Source: Promethearchaeota archaeon (lineage in GTDB: Archaea > Asgardarchaeota > Lokiarchaeia > Sigyniarchaeales > SOKP01). Taken from it: a DNA stretch of 42,481 nucleotides. Position numbers and translations under genes: made by a program. The number at the start of each line of letters is the position of its first letter. Position 1 is the stretch's first letter. Below the pieces are notes generated by a model, which worked only from the letters and a program-made list of their open reading frames with translations, made no database searches and was not told the origin of the DNA. Location: assembly GCA_004524725.1 (NCBI GenBank), contig SDNW01000007.1, positions 1-42,481 of the forward strand, read 5' to 3'. Shown in pieces: positions 26,039 to 36,289 of this stretch.

Positions 26039-27127
26039 TTAAAGTCCACTTAATTTACTCAACTCTGCAATTTCTTTATCTTTCTCTTTGATGGTTAATT
26101 TTAATTTATTTATACTTTTCTGCAGATCGTCGACGAGTCCAGACATTGGACCTGCTGGAATCTCTTTTTGTTCCACTTGATTTAACTTGAGTTCGGTAAT
26201 GATTTTATCCTTTTCTTGTAATTTTAATTGTAATTCAGTAATTTTTTGGTCTAAGATCTCTGAGTCAATGGAGGATTTTTGATTATTTTGCTCCAAATTT
26301 ATTTGATCTTGTAAAGTCGCTATATCATTTTTTAAAGCTTCATTTTCCTGCTGCAATTTCTGGATATCTCCGCTTTTTAATTGAATGCCTTTACTTTCTA
26401 GTGTTGTTCTTAGCTCTGATTTTTCCTGCTTTAATTTTTCAATTATCTTTTTATATCTGTTTAAATCTGATTGAAGATCTTGACAAAGGGTTTCTAAAGG
26501 CAATGCCCGATTTTCTGGAGGGTTTGGTTTAATTAATGCTGGTTTGGGCGTTTCTATTGGTATAACATAATCAGCGGGTAATGATTTCACTTTCTCGACT
26601 AATTGTTTTTGTAATTCCTCATTTTCATTTTTTTTTTCAAGAATTTCGCGTTCTAAATCTGTAATATGATTTTTATATTTTGTTAATTCCGATTTTAATT
26701 CTTCAATCATCGCTAAGTTAACGTTATTTTGATCAGTATTTTGGAGCTCAGCTATTTTTGTGTGCAAATTATTGATTTCTTGATCTTTTTCCATAGTTAA
26801 TTGAACCATATTTTTAACTTTATTGCTGAGTTCTGCATTTTCCGCCTCCATCTGGCTCATTCGAATTTTTATCCCTTGCAGACTCTGCTCTTTTTCTGTT
26901 TTTAATTGTTCTTTTTCTTGAGCAGCTTTTTTAAGGATTTCTTCAGTCTTTCCTATTAATTGAACATTTTCAGCTATCTTTTGTCGTAATTCTTGGTTTT
27001 CTCGTTGAAGGATCTCGAGTTTATTCATAGTTTCGCCAATAACTGATGGTCTGTTATTGTTTTCTGTTTCCATCTTTTTTTTCCATAAACTAATAAAATC
27101 TTCTACTTTTTCATTATCTTCGGGCAT
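26039..27127 (-). CDS. long coiled-coil protein
   Basis: Almost all of the 362-aa protein is heptad-like, with runs such as ELRQKIAENVQLIGKTEEIL, in which hydrophobic residues alternate with Glu, Lys and Gln. One Pro-rich break (ETPKPALIKPNPPENR) divides it into two coiled-coil blocks at about residues 190-210. There is no signal peptide, membrane segment or enzyme motif. It may be a cytoskeletal or scaffold element. I chose the ATG at 27127; TTG at 27136 would add three residues. The MEMO-family gene lies upstream on the same strand. Confidence 0.65.
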   Translation of the reverse strand: MPEDNEKVEDFISLWKKKMETENNNRPSVIGETMNKLEILQRENQELRQKIAENVQLIGKTEEILKKAAQEKEQLKTEKEQSLQGIKIRMSQMEAENAELSNKVKNMVQLTMEKDQEINNLHTKIAELQNTDQNNVNLAMIEELKSELTKYKNHITDLEREILEKKNENEELQKQLVEKVKSLPADYVIPIETPKPALIKPNPPENRALPLETLCQDLQSDLNRYKKIIEKLKQEKSELRTTLESKGIQLKSGDIQKLQQENEALKNDIATLQDQINLEQNNQKSSIDSEILDQKITELQLKLQEKDKIITELKLNQVEQKEIPAGPMSGLVDDLQKSINKLKLTIKEKDKEIAELSKLSGL

Positions 27128-27256
27128 AAGTCTCAATCAATAATTTAATCATATAAATAAAGATTCAATTTATTTAAAAATTCTTTCAGAAAAATAATAC
27201 TATATTATTCTAATACTAGTCTCAATAAATTACTAAAGAAAAAATTAGAATAATTT

Positions 27257-28180
27257 CTATTTCCTAATAATTCCCGAAAAGTAGCCAACAGTCCATGTAC
27301 CTCCACCGGGAGAGATATCTTTACTTGTATAGTATTTCAATAACTTAGATTGTGTTGCTTTCATCTTTTTATTGATGGAAACTAAAGTAGCAATCGTTTG
27401 GCGTCCACATATGCTTGGACCTCTTTGATCAGAGCGAAATTGTCCATAATCTTCTTGAGAAATCACATTTTCGGGATTCAAAATATTTTCAGGTTTAAAA
27501 TTAAGAAATTGATCTATAACAGCATGATCAATCTTTTTCAGGATCTTCAGTTGTTTTTGATTAGAAACATCATAATGCGACATGTCAGAGGATGCTACTA
27601 ATACGATATCTTTGTCAGATTTATTAATCCCATTTATAATTTCATTAGAAATTCTATCCATCTCTTTTTGATTTATATGGTTAGTTACTTTTATTGGAAG
27701 AATCTTTACATCTTTATTACCGGCGCAATACTTTATGAATGGAAGTTGTATTTCAATATTATGCTCTTGGTAATTAATAAATCCTGAAGTATCCTCGGTA
27801 ATTATTTTAGCATTTTGAAGAATTAGAGTAGCTAATTCCTCATCAATTTTTAAATTTCCTAATGGTGTTTTCCATTCACCCTTTTCCATTAACCCTACCT
27901 TTGTATAATAATGATGATGGGTTCCAAGAATAATAATCGTATCCGGAATTCGTTCCTTAAAAAGATTTAGATAAGTATAGGCGGCACAAGGACCAGAATA
28001 AGCATATCCCGCGTGGGGTGAGACCCCTCCAATAATTGTTCGTGAATCATTATTTTGACTCTTAGGCAGTTCCCCTGGACCAAAAGTTTCATTATTAAAA
28101 TGACTTTCTAAATCTCGTATTAAATCATTCTTGTTATAGGAGTACCAATGCCCAGCAAAAAAAGCTTTTCTCTCAATCAT
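27257..28180 (-). CDS. MEMO1-family protein
   Basis: The protein resembles the MEMO family, which has an extradiol-dioxygenase-like fold and is found in archaea and eukaryotes. Conserved features are FFAGHWYS at the start, GGVSPHAGYAYSGP near residue 55, the GTHHHYY triad, SSDMSHYD and CGRQTIATL near the end. At 307 aa it is of normal length. In human MEMO1 the equivalent His and Cys residues bind iron or copper. The archaeal role is not defined. It is divergent from the tRNA endonuclease gene, with 135 bases between them, and lies upstream of the coiled-coil gene on the same strand. Confidence 0.9.
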   Translation of the reverse strand: MIERKAFFAGHWYSYNKNDLIRDLESHFNNETFGPGELPKSQNNDSRTIIGGVSPHAGYAYSGPCAAYTYLNLFKERIPDTIIILGTHHHYYTKVGLMEKGEWKTPLGNLKIDEELATLILQNAKIITEDTSGFINYQEHNIEIQLPFIKYCAGNKDVKILPIKVTNHINQKEMDRISNEIINGINKSDKDIVLVASSDMSHYDVSNQKQLKILKKIDHAVIDQFLNFKPENILNPENVISQEDYGQFRSDQRGPSICGRQTIATLVSINKKMKATQSKLLKYYTSKDISPGGGTWTVGYFSGIIRK

Positions 28181-28315
28181 AGTTTATTCTCTATTTAATT
28201 CTTGAGTCATATATTGATAACAAGGTATAAAACAATTTTTATTGGTTTTGATAATAATAAATGAATCTTGGTCTTTTACAAGAATTCTTAAGGTATAAAT
28301 CATAATTCTGTCTTG

Positions 28316-28918
28316 ATGAGTGAAGACAAGGAAGCGCTAATTTCTTTAGATGATCTTACAGAAAAGGATATACCAGAAAAAATCCCCACTAAATTCATTA
28401 ATTCAAGAGTAATTGTATTTAATCCCCTATTTGCATCCTATCTGTACGTAAAACAGAATTTTTTTGGTTCCCCCTTAGGAATCAATAAGCCACGTTTGGA
28501 ATATTTCTCCAAACCCTCGGAATTAAGTTTAATTGAAGCTTATTATTTACTATTAAAAGAGAAAATTACGATAGAAGATCCTGAAAAAAATCAATTTCTC
28601 ACACCCGAAGAATTTTTTGAGAGAGCTAAACAACTTCATCACAAATTTGAAGAGAAATTTACAATCTATAAGGATCTGCGTGAAAAAGGTTATATTCCTC
28701 GACCTGGATTAAAATTTGGAGCGGATTTCGTAGTATATAAGAAAGGACCTGGCTTAGAACATTCCCCATTTATCGTACATGTATTACCCCATGATGCTAA
28801 GATCTCTGCTATTGATATGGTTCGAGCAGGAAGGTTAGCAACATCTGTTAGGAAAAAATTCGTAATTGCAAATCCTTTAACAATTAGTTATTACTTTTTT
28901 GAATGGTTTAAACCCTAA
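28316..28918 (+). CDS. endA: tRNA-splicing endonuclease EndA
   Basis: EndA cuts introns from precursor tRNAs at bulge-helix-bulge sites. The C-terminal catalytic domain is clear: FGADFVVY ending in Tyr141, EHSPFIVHV with His149, and SVRKKFVIA with Lys180 or Lys181. These are the Tyr, His and Lys of the general acid-base triad. At 200 aa it resembles the short homotetrameric type. The start is ATG at 28316; the TTG codon just before it is also in frame. Its stop overlaps the end of the convergent zinc-ribbon membrane protein gene by four bases. Confidence 0.9.
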   Translation: MSEDKEALISLDDLTEKDIPEKIPTKFINSRVIVFNPLFASYLYVKQNFFGSPLGINKPRLEYFSKPSELSLIEAYYLLLKEKITIEDPEKNQFLTPEEFFERAKQLHHKFEEKFTIYKDLREKGYIPRPGLKFGADFVVYKKGPGLEHSPFIVHVLPHDAKISAIDMVRAGRLATSVRKKFVIANPLTISYYFFEWFKP

Positions 28919-29313
28919 TCGAATTTATTATTTCCACAATTTGGACAACGGTTTAGCGAACCTATTAAAAGCATCCCACATTTACTACATTTTTTTAATA
29001 ATTCAGTTTTATATTCAAAATTAAGAGTAACATTATTTACTCTTTTAATCGGATCCTTTTCAAGTTTTTTTAATTGTGGTTCTCTGCGATGAAAAAGGTT
29101 ATGTAATCTTTGCTTATTAAAACCCGAAATAATTGGTCCAACTCCTAATAAGAAAAGGAATATAATGAGGAGAATAGAAATATATAAATTAACATTGGAA
29201 AGAATTAAAAAACTTAATATCAAAAGGAGAAAAATAAGATAAAAAGCTCCTCCAATGATTCTGATTTTTGACTTCATTGGGCGGTCATTTTCGTTCTTAT
29301 GGTCATTATTCAT
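28915..29313 (-). CDS. membrane protein with C-terminal zinc ribbon
   Basis: The 132-aa protein has two hydrophobic helices at about residues 20-40 and 45-63 and ends in a soluble tail with CSKCGMLLIG followed by CPNCGN, a four-Cys zinc ribbon. I recognise no characterised family. It lies 37 bases after the subunit I gene of the ATPase, on the same strand, so it may be the last gene of that transcript. Confidence 0.65.
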   Translation of the reverse strand: MNNDHKNENDRPMKSKIRIIGGAFYLIFLLLILSFLILSNVNLYISILLIIFLFLLGVGPIISGFNKQRLHNLFHRREPQLKKLEKDPIKRVNNVTLNFEYKTELLKKCSKCGMLLIGSLNRCPNCGNNKFD

Positions 29314-29350
29314 ATTTGAAACGAGTTTGATAATTGCAATAATTCAAAAT

Positions 29351-31669
29351 CTAAAAAAATTCTTTTTTAATTAAATTCGTAGCCTTATCTAATTCCTCTT
29401 GATTCCTCTCAGTTTCAATCTCTTTGTCTATTTCCTCAGAAATTAAATCTTTTGTTGGACCTGGTCTAAATTTTATGATGGAATACTCATTATTCAAATA
29501 GAAAGGGAAAAAGTCTATCCCAGTTCCGGTATAAAATTTGGAGAAAAATTCATAAAAGTGCAATCTTAAGCTATTGATAAACGCAAGCAATCCTTCTAAT
29601 AGTATAACTACTAAATTTCCAAAAATTAAACCTACTATTCGAATAATATGGAGACCTAAAGCGGATAAAAAGGCACCTATTTCCATGCCAGGAGATATTG
29701 GGGGTACTGAAATGATTTCTGTCATTGTTATAATGGCAAGCATTAATGTAATATGAACTAAAGATAGTGCTAATAATCTAATATATGATAAGACGTTACT
29801 CAAGATAGATAATACTGTTTCGAAAGTGTCTATTGTCCCTTCTGCCATTAATGATCCAATGGATTCCTCTTTAAGATAGGATACCCTAAATAATCGTCCT
29901 ATGGGTTTTAAAATTATTACTAAAATCCCAGGTAGAAGAACTAATAATATTGGATACGGATATGATAGCCAAGCATCAATATTAAACCCGTAAATAAAAA
30001 TTAAAATCATTCCACCGGTCAATAAAAATATTTTCATTAGAGAATCGCTCAATGCTAAATACTTCTTTTTTTTCCTCCAATAGTTTAAAAATTGAATAAA
30101 CCATCCAATATTGATATGTATAACCCCCACAAAAATCATAAATAAAAATATGGTAAATGCATTGCTTAATATATTTTGGAGGGAAACACGACCAATAAGC
30201 GGTACATTAAAACTTAGCGGAGTTAGTGGGATCCCAAAAAATTCCTCGGTGCCAAAAAAAGCACCATAAAAATATCCCCAGAAAACTGCAGCGATTCCAC
30301 AATAGAATATAATCCAAGAGTAATTTTTGATTTCCCCTTTCTTTTTTCTAAATACAAATGCTCCAATCAATCCAGAAGTTATAAGTACAAGCCCATGACC
30401 CATATCTCCAAACATTAGACCAAAAAGAAGTGGAAACGTAATAGCTAAAAAAGGTGTGGGGTCGATTTCTGCGTAGGTTGGGACCCCATAAAGTCTTGTT
30501 AACGCCTCAAAAGGGCGTATTATTCGAGAATTTCTCATTATTGTTGGTGTTTTTTCTCTTAGTTTTTCGATTTCAACTGTTTCTTTTTCATCAGAAATTT
30601 CCTCCTCATCAAGATCTGATTTGGAATCCTCCTCACTTTTTCTTAATTTCTCCATTCTTACCTTTTGAGCTTTATTTTTTAGAATATCTAACGTATCAAG
30701 AATAATGTTGTCCTTGAACTTGTCTATAAGTACTTTTTTTACATTTTTCTTATTTCGAATCGGGGTATAAAATTGAAGCCGTAATCTATCTTTTGTTGAT
30801 TTTGTAAATTGGTTTTCAGCCCAAATATATTCTGAAATGTTTTGTAATACCTCATTAATTGCTGCAAATTTACTAACATTTTGATTTCTCATAATCTCTT
30901 TTTCATGTTCATATTTAACTAAAGTATCATTTATGATGTTCATTTCGTTGTTAATCCTTGTAAAATTAATTCCTTCATCCGTTAGATATTTTTTTAAGAT
31001 AGGCACTTCTTCAGCATGTATAATGTTAATTCTTTCCCTTAATTCTTCCTCCAATTCTCTTGGATAAAAAATAAAAAACGCGGCTCTATCTTCAATTTGA
31101 AAATTAGTTTCTACTTGATGTATATTCGGGAAACTATCAAAATTAAATAACGAATCAAATTTTTCTAAATTCTTGGTAAAGGTTGTATATGCTTTAAAAT
31201 CTAATTCTTTTAAATCTGCCATACTTTCACGAGTTAGATTATATTCTTCTAAAAAAGCATAACTAGCATTAATTAATTTTAAATTTTCAAGTTCAATCAC
31301 AGCTCTATTAATATATCGTTCTAGCTCATTAATCCTATTTAAATAGAAATTAATCTCATCAGAAGCTCTCGAAATTAATTCATGTAAATTTGATACAACA
31401 AATTCCATTCGATCATCTTCTTTAACTCTCAAATCCTTAAGATCATTTTCTTTGATGTCTAATTTATCATATAATGAATCAAGATTTTGTCTTAATGATT
31501 TAATTTGCGCGTTGGAGGATTCTTTTTCGGTAATTTTTGGTTTGATTTCGCTATCTTTCTTAGTTTGTATATGTATGTTATTTAGACTTGAAAGTTCACG
31601 TAAAAATTCATGCTTAAAATTATGGTTAATTGTTACTTTGAAAAGGGTCATCTCGCTTTTTTTCCCCAT
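29351..31669 (-). CDS. atpI: A-type ATP synthase subunit I (a subunit)
   Basis: Subunit I links the peripheral stalks to the membrane and provides the ion half-channels beside the K ring. At 772 aa it is longer than the common 650-residue form. Residues 1-375 are coiled-coil and soluble, with a very acidic insertion around 345-370. The membrane half begins at about 395 (DPTPFLAITFPLLFGLMFGD, the family signature) and has about seven or eight segments. SNVLSYIRLLALSLVHI near 640-656 contains the conserved Arg of the half-channel. It ends the main operon, 11 bases after subunit D, although in most archaea subunit I lies near the front. Confidence 0.93.
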   Translation of the reverse strand: MGKKSEMTLFKVTINHNFKHEFLRELSSLNNIHIQTKKDSEIKPKITEKESSNAQIKSLRQNLDSLYDKLDIKENDLKDLRVKEDDRMEFVVSNLHELISRASDEINFYLNRINELERYINRAVIELENLKLINASYAFLEEYNLTRESMADLKELDFKAYTTFTKNLEKFDSLFNFDSFPNIHQVETNFQIEDRAAFFIFYPRELEEELRERINIIHAEEVPILKKYLTDEGINFTRINNEMNIINDTLVKYEHEKEIMRNQNVSKFAAINEVLQNISEYIWAENQFTKSTKDRLRLQFYTPIRNKKNVKKVLIDKFKDNIILDTLDILKNKAQKVRMEKLRKSEEDSKSDLDEEEISDEKETVEIEKLREKTPTIMRNSRIIRPFEALTRLYGVPTYAEIDPTPFLAITFPLLFGLMFGDMGHGLVLITSGLIGAFVFRKKKGEIKNYSWIIFYCGIAAVFWGYFYGAFFGTEEFFGIPLTPLSFNVPLIGRVSLQNILSNAFTIFLFMIFVGVIHINIGWFIQFLNYWRKKKKYLALSDSLMKIFLLTGGMILIFIYGFNIDAWLSYPYPILLVLLPGILVIILKPIGRLFRVSYLKEESIGSLMAEGTIDTFETVLSILSNVLSYIRLLALSLVHITLMLAIITMTEIISVPPISPGMEIGAFLSALGLHIIRIVGLIFGNLVVILLEGLLAFINSLRLHFYEFFSKFYTGTGIDFFPFYLNNEYSIIKFRPGPTKDLISEEIDKEIETERNQEELDKATNLIKKEFF

Positions 31670-31680
31670 ACAGAATCACT

Positions 31681-32334
31681 TTAAATAGTTATTGTTCTCC
31701 TCTTTTTTTCTAGAAGCTCTTTAGTTTTTTTTAATCTAACAAAATTTTCTCTTTCGATTTCTTCAAGTTGATTTTTGATTTGTTTTACCTTTGACTCAAG
31801 ATCGGGAATAATAATATTTTTCAAGGCATTTATTCTCCGATTCACTTTATTGAAGTTATGGGCAAAAAAAATTAAAGTCTCTTCTTTTTCAGCTGTGATT
31901 GTCAATTTTTGAACAAACTGTTTTAAACCTAATACGAGATCATCTAAAAAATGGCTTGAATTATTAAAGTTATATGAGGGTAATTTTTTCTTCTTATCAA
32001 AAGCAATACTTATTTCTGATGAACGGATGCCAAAATCTTTCGTATATTGAATACTTAGCTTTGGATAATATTGGAATTTACTCATATCACTTATTAATAA
32101 CAAATCGCGCTTTCCCATTTCCTTATAAGTTTGATGCATTAACACAACCACTTTCCTAAATAATCCCATAAACTGATCTTTAGATAATAAATAAGATTTC
32201 CATTTGGTATTAATTTCAGTGTTTAATTGTTCTCGTTTAAACTCTAAGAATTTTTTTCCTTTTTCAGCAAAACTTTTCTTTTTTTCTAATTTAAGAAGAT
32301 TGGTCTTGGTGACTTTAATTTTTCTAAAACTCAT
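31681..32334 (-). CDS. atpD: A-type ATP synthase subunit D (central stalk)
   Basis: Subunit D is the long coiled-coil shaft that turns inside the A3B3 head. The N-terminus IKVTKTNLLKLEKKKSFAEKG matches the family start, and the C-terminus returns as a Glu/Lys-rich helix. At 217 aa it has normal length. The gene begins four bases after the end of subunit B; the overlapping GAGTGA provides both the end of B and the SD for D. Confidence 0.95.
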   Translation of the reverse strand: MSFRKIKVTKTNLLKLEKKKSFAEKGKKFLEFKREQLNTEINTKWKSYLLSKDQFMGLFRKVVVLMHQTYKEMGKRDLLLISDMSKFQYYPKLSIQYTKDFGIRSSEISIAFDKKKKLPSYNFNNSSHFLDDLVLGLKQFVQKLTITAEKEETLIFFAHNFNKVNRRINALKNIIIPDLESKVKQIKNQLEEIERENFVRLKKTKELLEKKRRTITI

Positions 32335-32338
32335 ACCA

Positions 32339-33727
32339 TCACTCGTGGTAATATTTATCTATGAATTTATCATGAATTCTTACTAACTTATCTCGAGGCA
32401 ATTCAGACAAAATCTTCCACGCAATAGATAATGTTTGATTAAAGTCTCGATTTTCATTTGGTTGTTGATTTAAGAACGAATTTTCAAATTCAGTTCCAAA
32501 TTTGAGTATAGTTCGTTGTTCGTTAGATAATCCCTCTTTTCCTACAATTGATAATAAATCTCTTACTTCTAATGAATTAGAATATAAAGATAATAATTGT
32601 GAAGATACATCAGCGTGATCTTCTCGAGTAGTCTCCTTGCCAATAGCATCTTTCATGAGTCGTGATATCGATGATAACACATCAAATGGAGGGTAAATTC
32701 CTTTTTTGTGAAGTTCTCTTTCGAGTACAAGTTGACCTTCCGTGATATAGCCTGTCGTATCAGGAACAGGATCGGAAATATCATCATTCTTCATTGTGAG
32801 AATGGGAATCTGAGTGATACTTCCTGTTTTTCCTTTTATCTTTCCTGTTCTTTCATAAATAGAAGCAAGATCAGAATATAAATATCCCGGATAACCTTTT
32901 CGGCTAGGAATCTCTTCTTTTGCTGAACTTAATTCTCGAAGTGCTTCCGCATAATTCGTCATATCAATTAAGATTACTAAAACGTGCATATCTTTTTCAA
33001 AAGCAAAGTATTCTGCCGTTGTAAGAGCAACTCGTGGAATGATTAACCTTTCCATCACGGGATCCGATGCAAAATTCATAAAAGATATTATATTTTGAAT
33101 GTTTCCACTTTCCCGAAAAGCTTTCAAGAATTTGATTGCATCATCTTCAATAATACCTATGCCACAAAAAATAATTAAAAATGGCTCTTCAGTTAGAACT
33201 CTAGCTTGGGTTACAATCTGAGTTGCTAGTTTGTTATGAGATAACCCTTGACCACTAAAGATTGGGAGTTTTTGACCTCGAATCAACGTAAATAAACCAT
33301 CAATAACTGATATACCAGTTTGTATGACTTCTGAGGGATAATCACGCGCAAAGGGATTAATAGGATAAGCATATATGTCTTTTTCTTGATCGGTGAGAAG
33401 ATTATATTTCAATTCCTTTTTAGTCTCTAGATCGATTGGTTTACCTAATGAGTTGAAAGTCTGACCAAACATATCGGTATCAGAGATTTTTATCTTAAAA
33501 GTATCTCTAGTGAATAATATTTTAGTATTTTGAGAGGAAATGCCTTTTGTACTCTCAAAGAGTTCAACAACAATTATTTCCTCATCCATTTTAACCACTT
33601 GTCCAAATCGAGTAGATTTATCTTCCATTTGTACTTTTACAATTTCTTCATATTGGACATCATGTTTGTTTTTTAAAAATAACAATGGTCCAATAACTTT
33701 CTGTACTTTTTGATATAGAATACTCAT
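32339..33727 (-). CDS. atpB: A-type ATP synthase subunit B (non-catalytic head)
   Basis: Subunit B alternates with A in the A3B3 ring and binds but does not hydrolyse nucleotide. The P-loop is replaced by FSGQGLSHNKLATQ, as expected. Other family segments are SVIDGLFTLIRGQKLPIFSG and PSRKGYPGYLYSDLASIYERTG. At 462 aa it has normal length. GAGGAAATAAGT precedes the ATG at 33727, and only two bases separate it from subunit A. Confidence 0.97.
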   Translation of the reverse strand: MSILYQKVQKVIGPLLFLKNKHDVQYEEIVKVQMEDKSTRFGQVVKMDEEIIVVELFESTKGISSQNTKILFTRDTFKIKISDTDMFGQTFNSLGKPIDLETKKELKYNLLTDQEKDIYAYPINPFARDYPSEVIQTGISVIDGLFTLIRGQKLPIFSGQGLSHNKLATQIVTQARVLTEEPFLIIFCGIGIIEDDAIKFLKAFRESGNIQNIISFMNFASDPVMERLIIPRVALTTAEYFAFEKDMHVLVILIDMTNYAEALRELSSAKEEIPSRKGYPGYLYSDLASIYERTGKIKGKTGSITQIPILTMKNDDISDPVPDTTGYITEGQLVLERELHKKGIYPPFDVLSSISRLMKDAIGKETTREDHADVSSQLLSLYSNSLEVRDLLSIVGKEGLSNEQRTILKFGTEFENSFLNQQPNENRDFNQTLSIAWKILSELPRDKLVRIHDKFIDKYYHE

Positions 33728-33729
33728 AC

Positions 33730-35565
33730 TTATTTCCTCGACCCCGAAGTTAATTTCAATTGGTCAATCTCCTGAATTAATTGGTCTTTTAGGTTAAATA
33801 TTTGTTTATATTCTTCATTTTCAATATTATTTTTAATACGAAGGATTTTTTGGATAACATTTAGATTTTTAATATCTTCAGTAAAGTATCCTTGTTGGAT
33901 AAGCTTTTTACCCTCTTCATATAATAGAAGGATGATTTTGATATGACTTAATAGTTTATTTACATCGGTAAATACATCAACAGAATCGAAAGCACTTTGT
34001 ATAAGAAAACCCTCTCGTATAATTTCTCCAACAAATAAGATAAATTTATCCATCTCAGGCAGATTTTCCTCTCCTACGAGTTGTAAAATATTGGATAACT
34101 CATTCTCTTTTGATAAAATTTCATTTACTAATGATCGACATTGAATCCAATCGTAATCTAATTCAGGCCAATGAATATCTCGTTCGATCCACCAATCCGA
34201 AAGATAATCTGGATAGTTAGAATATGACATAAACCAATCGATGGCAGGATAATGCTTAGAATATGCTAAATTAGCATCTAAAGCCCATAAAGCTTGAACG
34301 AATCTCTTTGTATTTGCAGTGACCGGTTCACCAAAATCACCCGCAGGAGGTGATACAGAACCTATTATAGTAATTGAACCGAAAAGTGTATGATTTTTTT
34401 GATCTCGTCCTAATAATTCAACTACTCCCGCTCTTTCATAAAAACTTGATAATTTAGAAGGTAAATAGGCGGGATATCCTTCTTCCGCAGGCATTTCTTC
34501 CAATAATCCCGAAATTTCTCTTAGAGATTCTGCCCATCGAGAAGTGCTGTCCGCGAGAACTGCAACATTATATCCCATATCTCGATAATATTCAGCAATA
34601 GTTACCCCTGAGAAGATACTCGCTTCTCTAGCTGAAACCGGCATATTGCTAGTATTAGCGATAATAACGATACGTTCAATTAAGGGGCGACCACTCTTAG
34701 GATCGATTATTTTACTAAACTGTTTAAGTACATCTGCGATCTCATTACCTCTTTCACCACAACCAATAAAAACGATGATATCAGCATCACAAAACTTTGC
34801 TAGTGTTTGCTGTATTACCGTTTTTCCGGTTCCAAATCCACCTGGCACAGCAACTGTGCCTCCTTTTACAATGGGGAAAAGTAAGTCAATTACACGAAGG
34901 CCAGTTATCAAAGGTTCTTGAGGTTGAATTTTTCGTGTAAAAGGACGTTTGGAGAATACGGGCCATTTTTGAAGTAATGTAAATGATTTTTCTTTCTCCC
35001 CTAACTTTAACTTATAAATTTCATCCTTTATTGTATATTCTCCCTTTTGAGCTATCGACATTATTTTTCCTGAAATCCCTGGAGGTACTAAGATTTTATG
35101 ATTAATTAACGGTGTCTCTTGGACAGTGCCGATAATATCTCCAGGATGTACATTATCTCCAGTTTTCCTATACGGCGAAAATTCCCATTTCGATTCTCTT
35201 GATAAGGATTTTACTTCAAGTCCCCGCTTTATAAAACCGTCTTTTTGATAAAAACTATATATACGATCCAAAGGGCGCTGAATCCCATCAAAAATATTAG
35301 ATAATAATCCCGGCCCTAATTCCATGCTGAGAGGCTCTCCTAAGTTTATAACTTCTTCTTTCAATTTAAGCCCAGAGGTATTTTCATAGCATTGGGCTAT
35401 GACATAATCTGAATAAATTTGAATAACTTCCCCCAAAATATTAAATTTTGAGATACGAATTAGATCGTGAAGTCTAACTACATTTTCAAGACCTTTAATT
35501 TCAATTAGCGATCCATTAACCGCGGAAATGTAACCATTTTGATGTTTAGGTTCTGATTTCATCAT
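33730..35565 (-). CDS. atpA: A-type ATP synthase catalytic subunit A
   Basis: Subunit A carries the catalytic sites. The P-loop PGGFGTGKT spans residues 241-249. CGERGNE follows near 270, with the catalytic Glu, and SPPAGDFGEPV, which closes the site, lies further on. The bulge region typical of A and V subunits is present between the N-terminal barrel and the P-loop. At 611 aa it is slightly longer than the usual 580-590. No intein is present at the P-loop. It starts at ATG 35565 or 35562, inside the last 20 bases of subunit E, which suggests translational coupling. Confidence 0.97.
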   Translation of the reverse strand: MMKSEPKHQNGYISAVNGSLIEIKGLENVVRLHDLIRISKFNILGEVIQIYSDYVIAQCYENTSGLKLKEEVINLGEPLSMELGPGLLSNIFDGIQRPLDRIYSFYQKDGFIKRGLEVKSLSRESKWEFSPYRKTGDNVHPGDIIGTVQETPLINHKILVPPGISGKIMSIAQKGEYTIKDEIYKLKLGEKEKSFTLLQKWPVFSKRPFTRKIQPQEPLITGLRVIDLLFPIVKGGTVAVPGGFGTGKTVIQQTLAKFCDADIIVFIGCGERGNEIADVLKQFSKIIDPKSGRPLIERIVIIANTSNMPVSAREASIFSGVTIAEYYRDMGYNVAVLADSTSRWAESLREISGLLEEMPAEEGYPAYLPSKLSSFYERAGVVELLGRDQKNHTLFGSITIIGSVSPPAGDFGEPVTANTKRFVQALWALDANLAYSKHYPAIDWFMSYSNYPDYLSDWWIERDIHWPELDYDWIQCRSLVNEILSKENELSNILQLVGEENLPEMDKFILFVGEIIREGFLIQSAFDSVDVFTDVNKLLSHIKIILLLYEEGKKLIQQGYFTEDIKNLNVIQKILRIKNNIENEEYKQIFNLKDQLIQEIDQLKLTSGSRK

Positions 35566-36226
35566 ATTTTTTCAAATAATCTTCAATTTTAGCTTTTTTT
35601 TTTGATATGAATTCTTCAAATTCCTTTTGGAAAGATTCTAAATCAACATCAATATACGAAGAGGAAAAAATTTGCTCGATAGTATTAGAAGCATTTGATA
35701 CTAAATTTTCTAAAGTATAATCGTAGGAGAGCATTGCTTTAGGAAGATATAATTTAAATCCTCCAATCATATACTTTTTTGATTTTTTTATTCCTACCGT
35801 TCCTGAAAAATATTCTTCAATTTTATTCTGATTATCTTGAAAGTAGTTAAAATCTTTCGAGTTCAAGAGAATTTCCACTTGAGAAGGCTCTTCTCCGATT
35901 TGAGCGGCATTTTCCTTTATTTTATTAATCAGAAACGCAAGATAGTTTGAATAATTAGTTTCTATTAATGATTGTATTTTATCTATGAGATCTTTTTTAA
36001 AATCTGTAAGTAAATCATTCTTAACTTGAAGTAACATCTCTTTTGATTGTAGTATAGTGCTAGAGAGAGAATTACTAAGAAGTCGATTATAATTTTCTAT
36101 AAATTCTGATTTAATCTTAGCAGATCTATCTTCTAACCGTTTCAGATAATCTTTTTTAAGAGATGCTTTCTGAAGCAATGTTTTTTCATTGATTGACCTT
36201 ACTTGTTCTTCTGCTTCATCTAGCAA
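35546..36226 (-). CDS. atpE: A-type ATP synthase subunit E (peripheral stalk), start uncertain
   Basis: Subunit E pairs with H to form the peripheral stalks. The N-terminal half is a long charged helix (LDEAEEQVRSINEK onward) and the C-terminal half, from about residue 110, is the globular head-binding domain. The first in-frame standard start is TTG at 36226, without a good SD, giving 226 aa. The frame stays open to a stop at 36278-36280, and the codons before the TTG read ATT ATT GAA CAA AGA GAT TTA AAA. A strong SD (AGGTGAT) lies just before this stretch, with ATT at 36272-36274 at ideal distance. The true N-terminus probably lies upstream. Confidence 0.88.
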   Translation of the reverse strand: MLDEAEEQVRSINEKTLLQKASLKKDYLKRLEDRSAKIKSEFIENYNRLLSNSLSSTILQSKEMLLQVKNDLLTDFKKDLIDKIQSLIETNYSNYLAFLINKIKENAAQIGEEPSQVEILLNSKDFNYFQDNQNKIEEYFSGTVGIKKSKKYMIGGFKLYLPKAMLSYDYTLENLVSNASNTIEQIFSSSYIDVDLESFQKEFEEFISKKKAKIEDYLKKYDEIRT

Positions 36227-36289
36227 ATATAATCCAAGTTGTCCAAACTGTCTTTTTAAATCTCTTTGTTCAATAATTCAATCACCTAT

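Noticed and set aside
34646-34921. 91-codon frame on the plus strand inside subunit A
   Set aside because: It is antisense to the conserved P-loop region of subunit A.
33730-35565. Possible intein in ATPase subunit A
   Set aside because: The P-loop and flanking sequence are continuous and the 611-aa length leaves no room for one.
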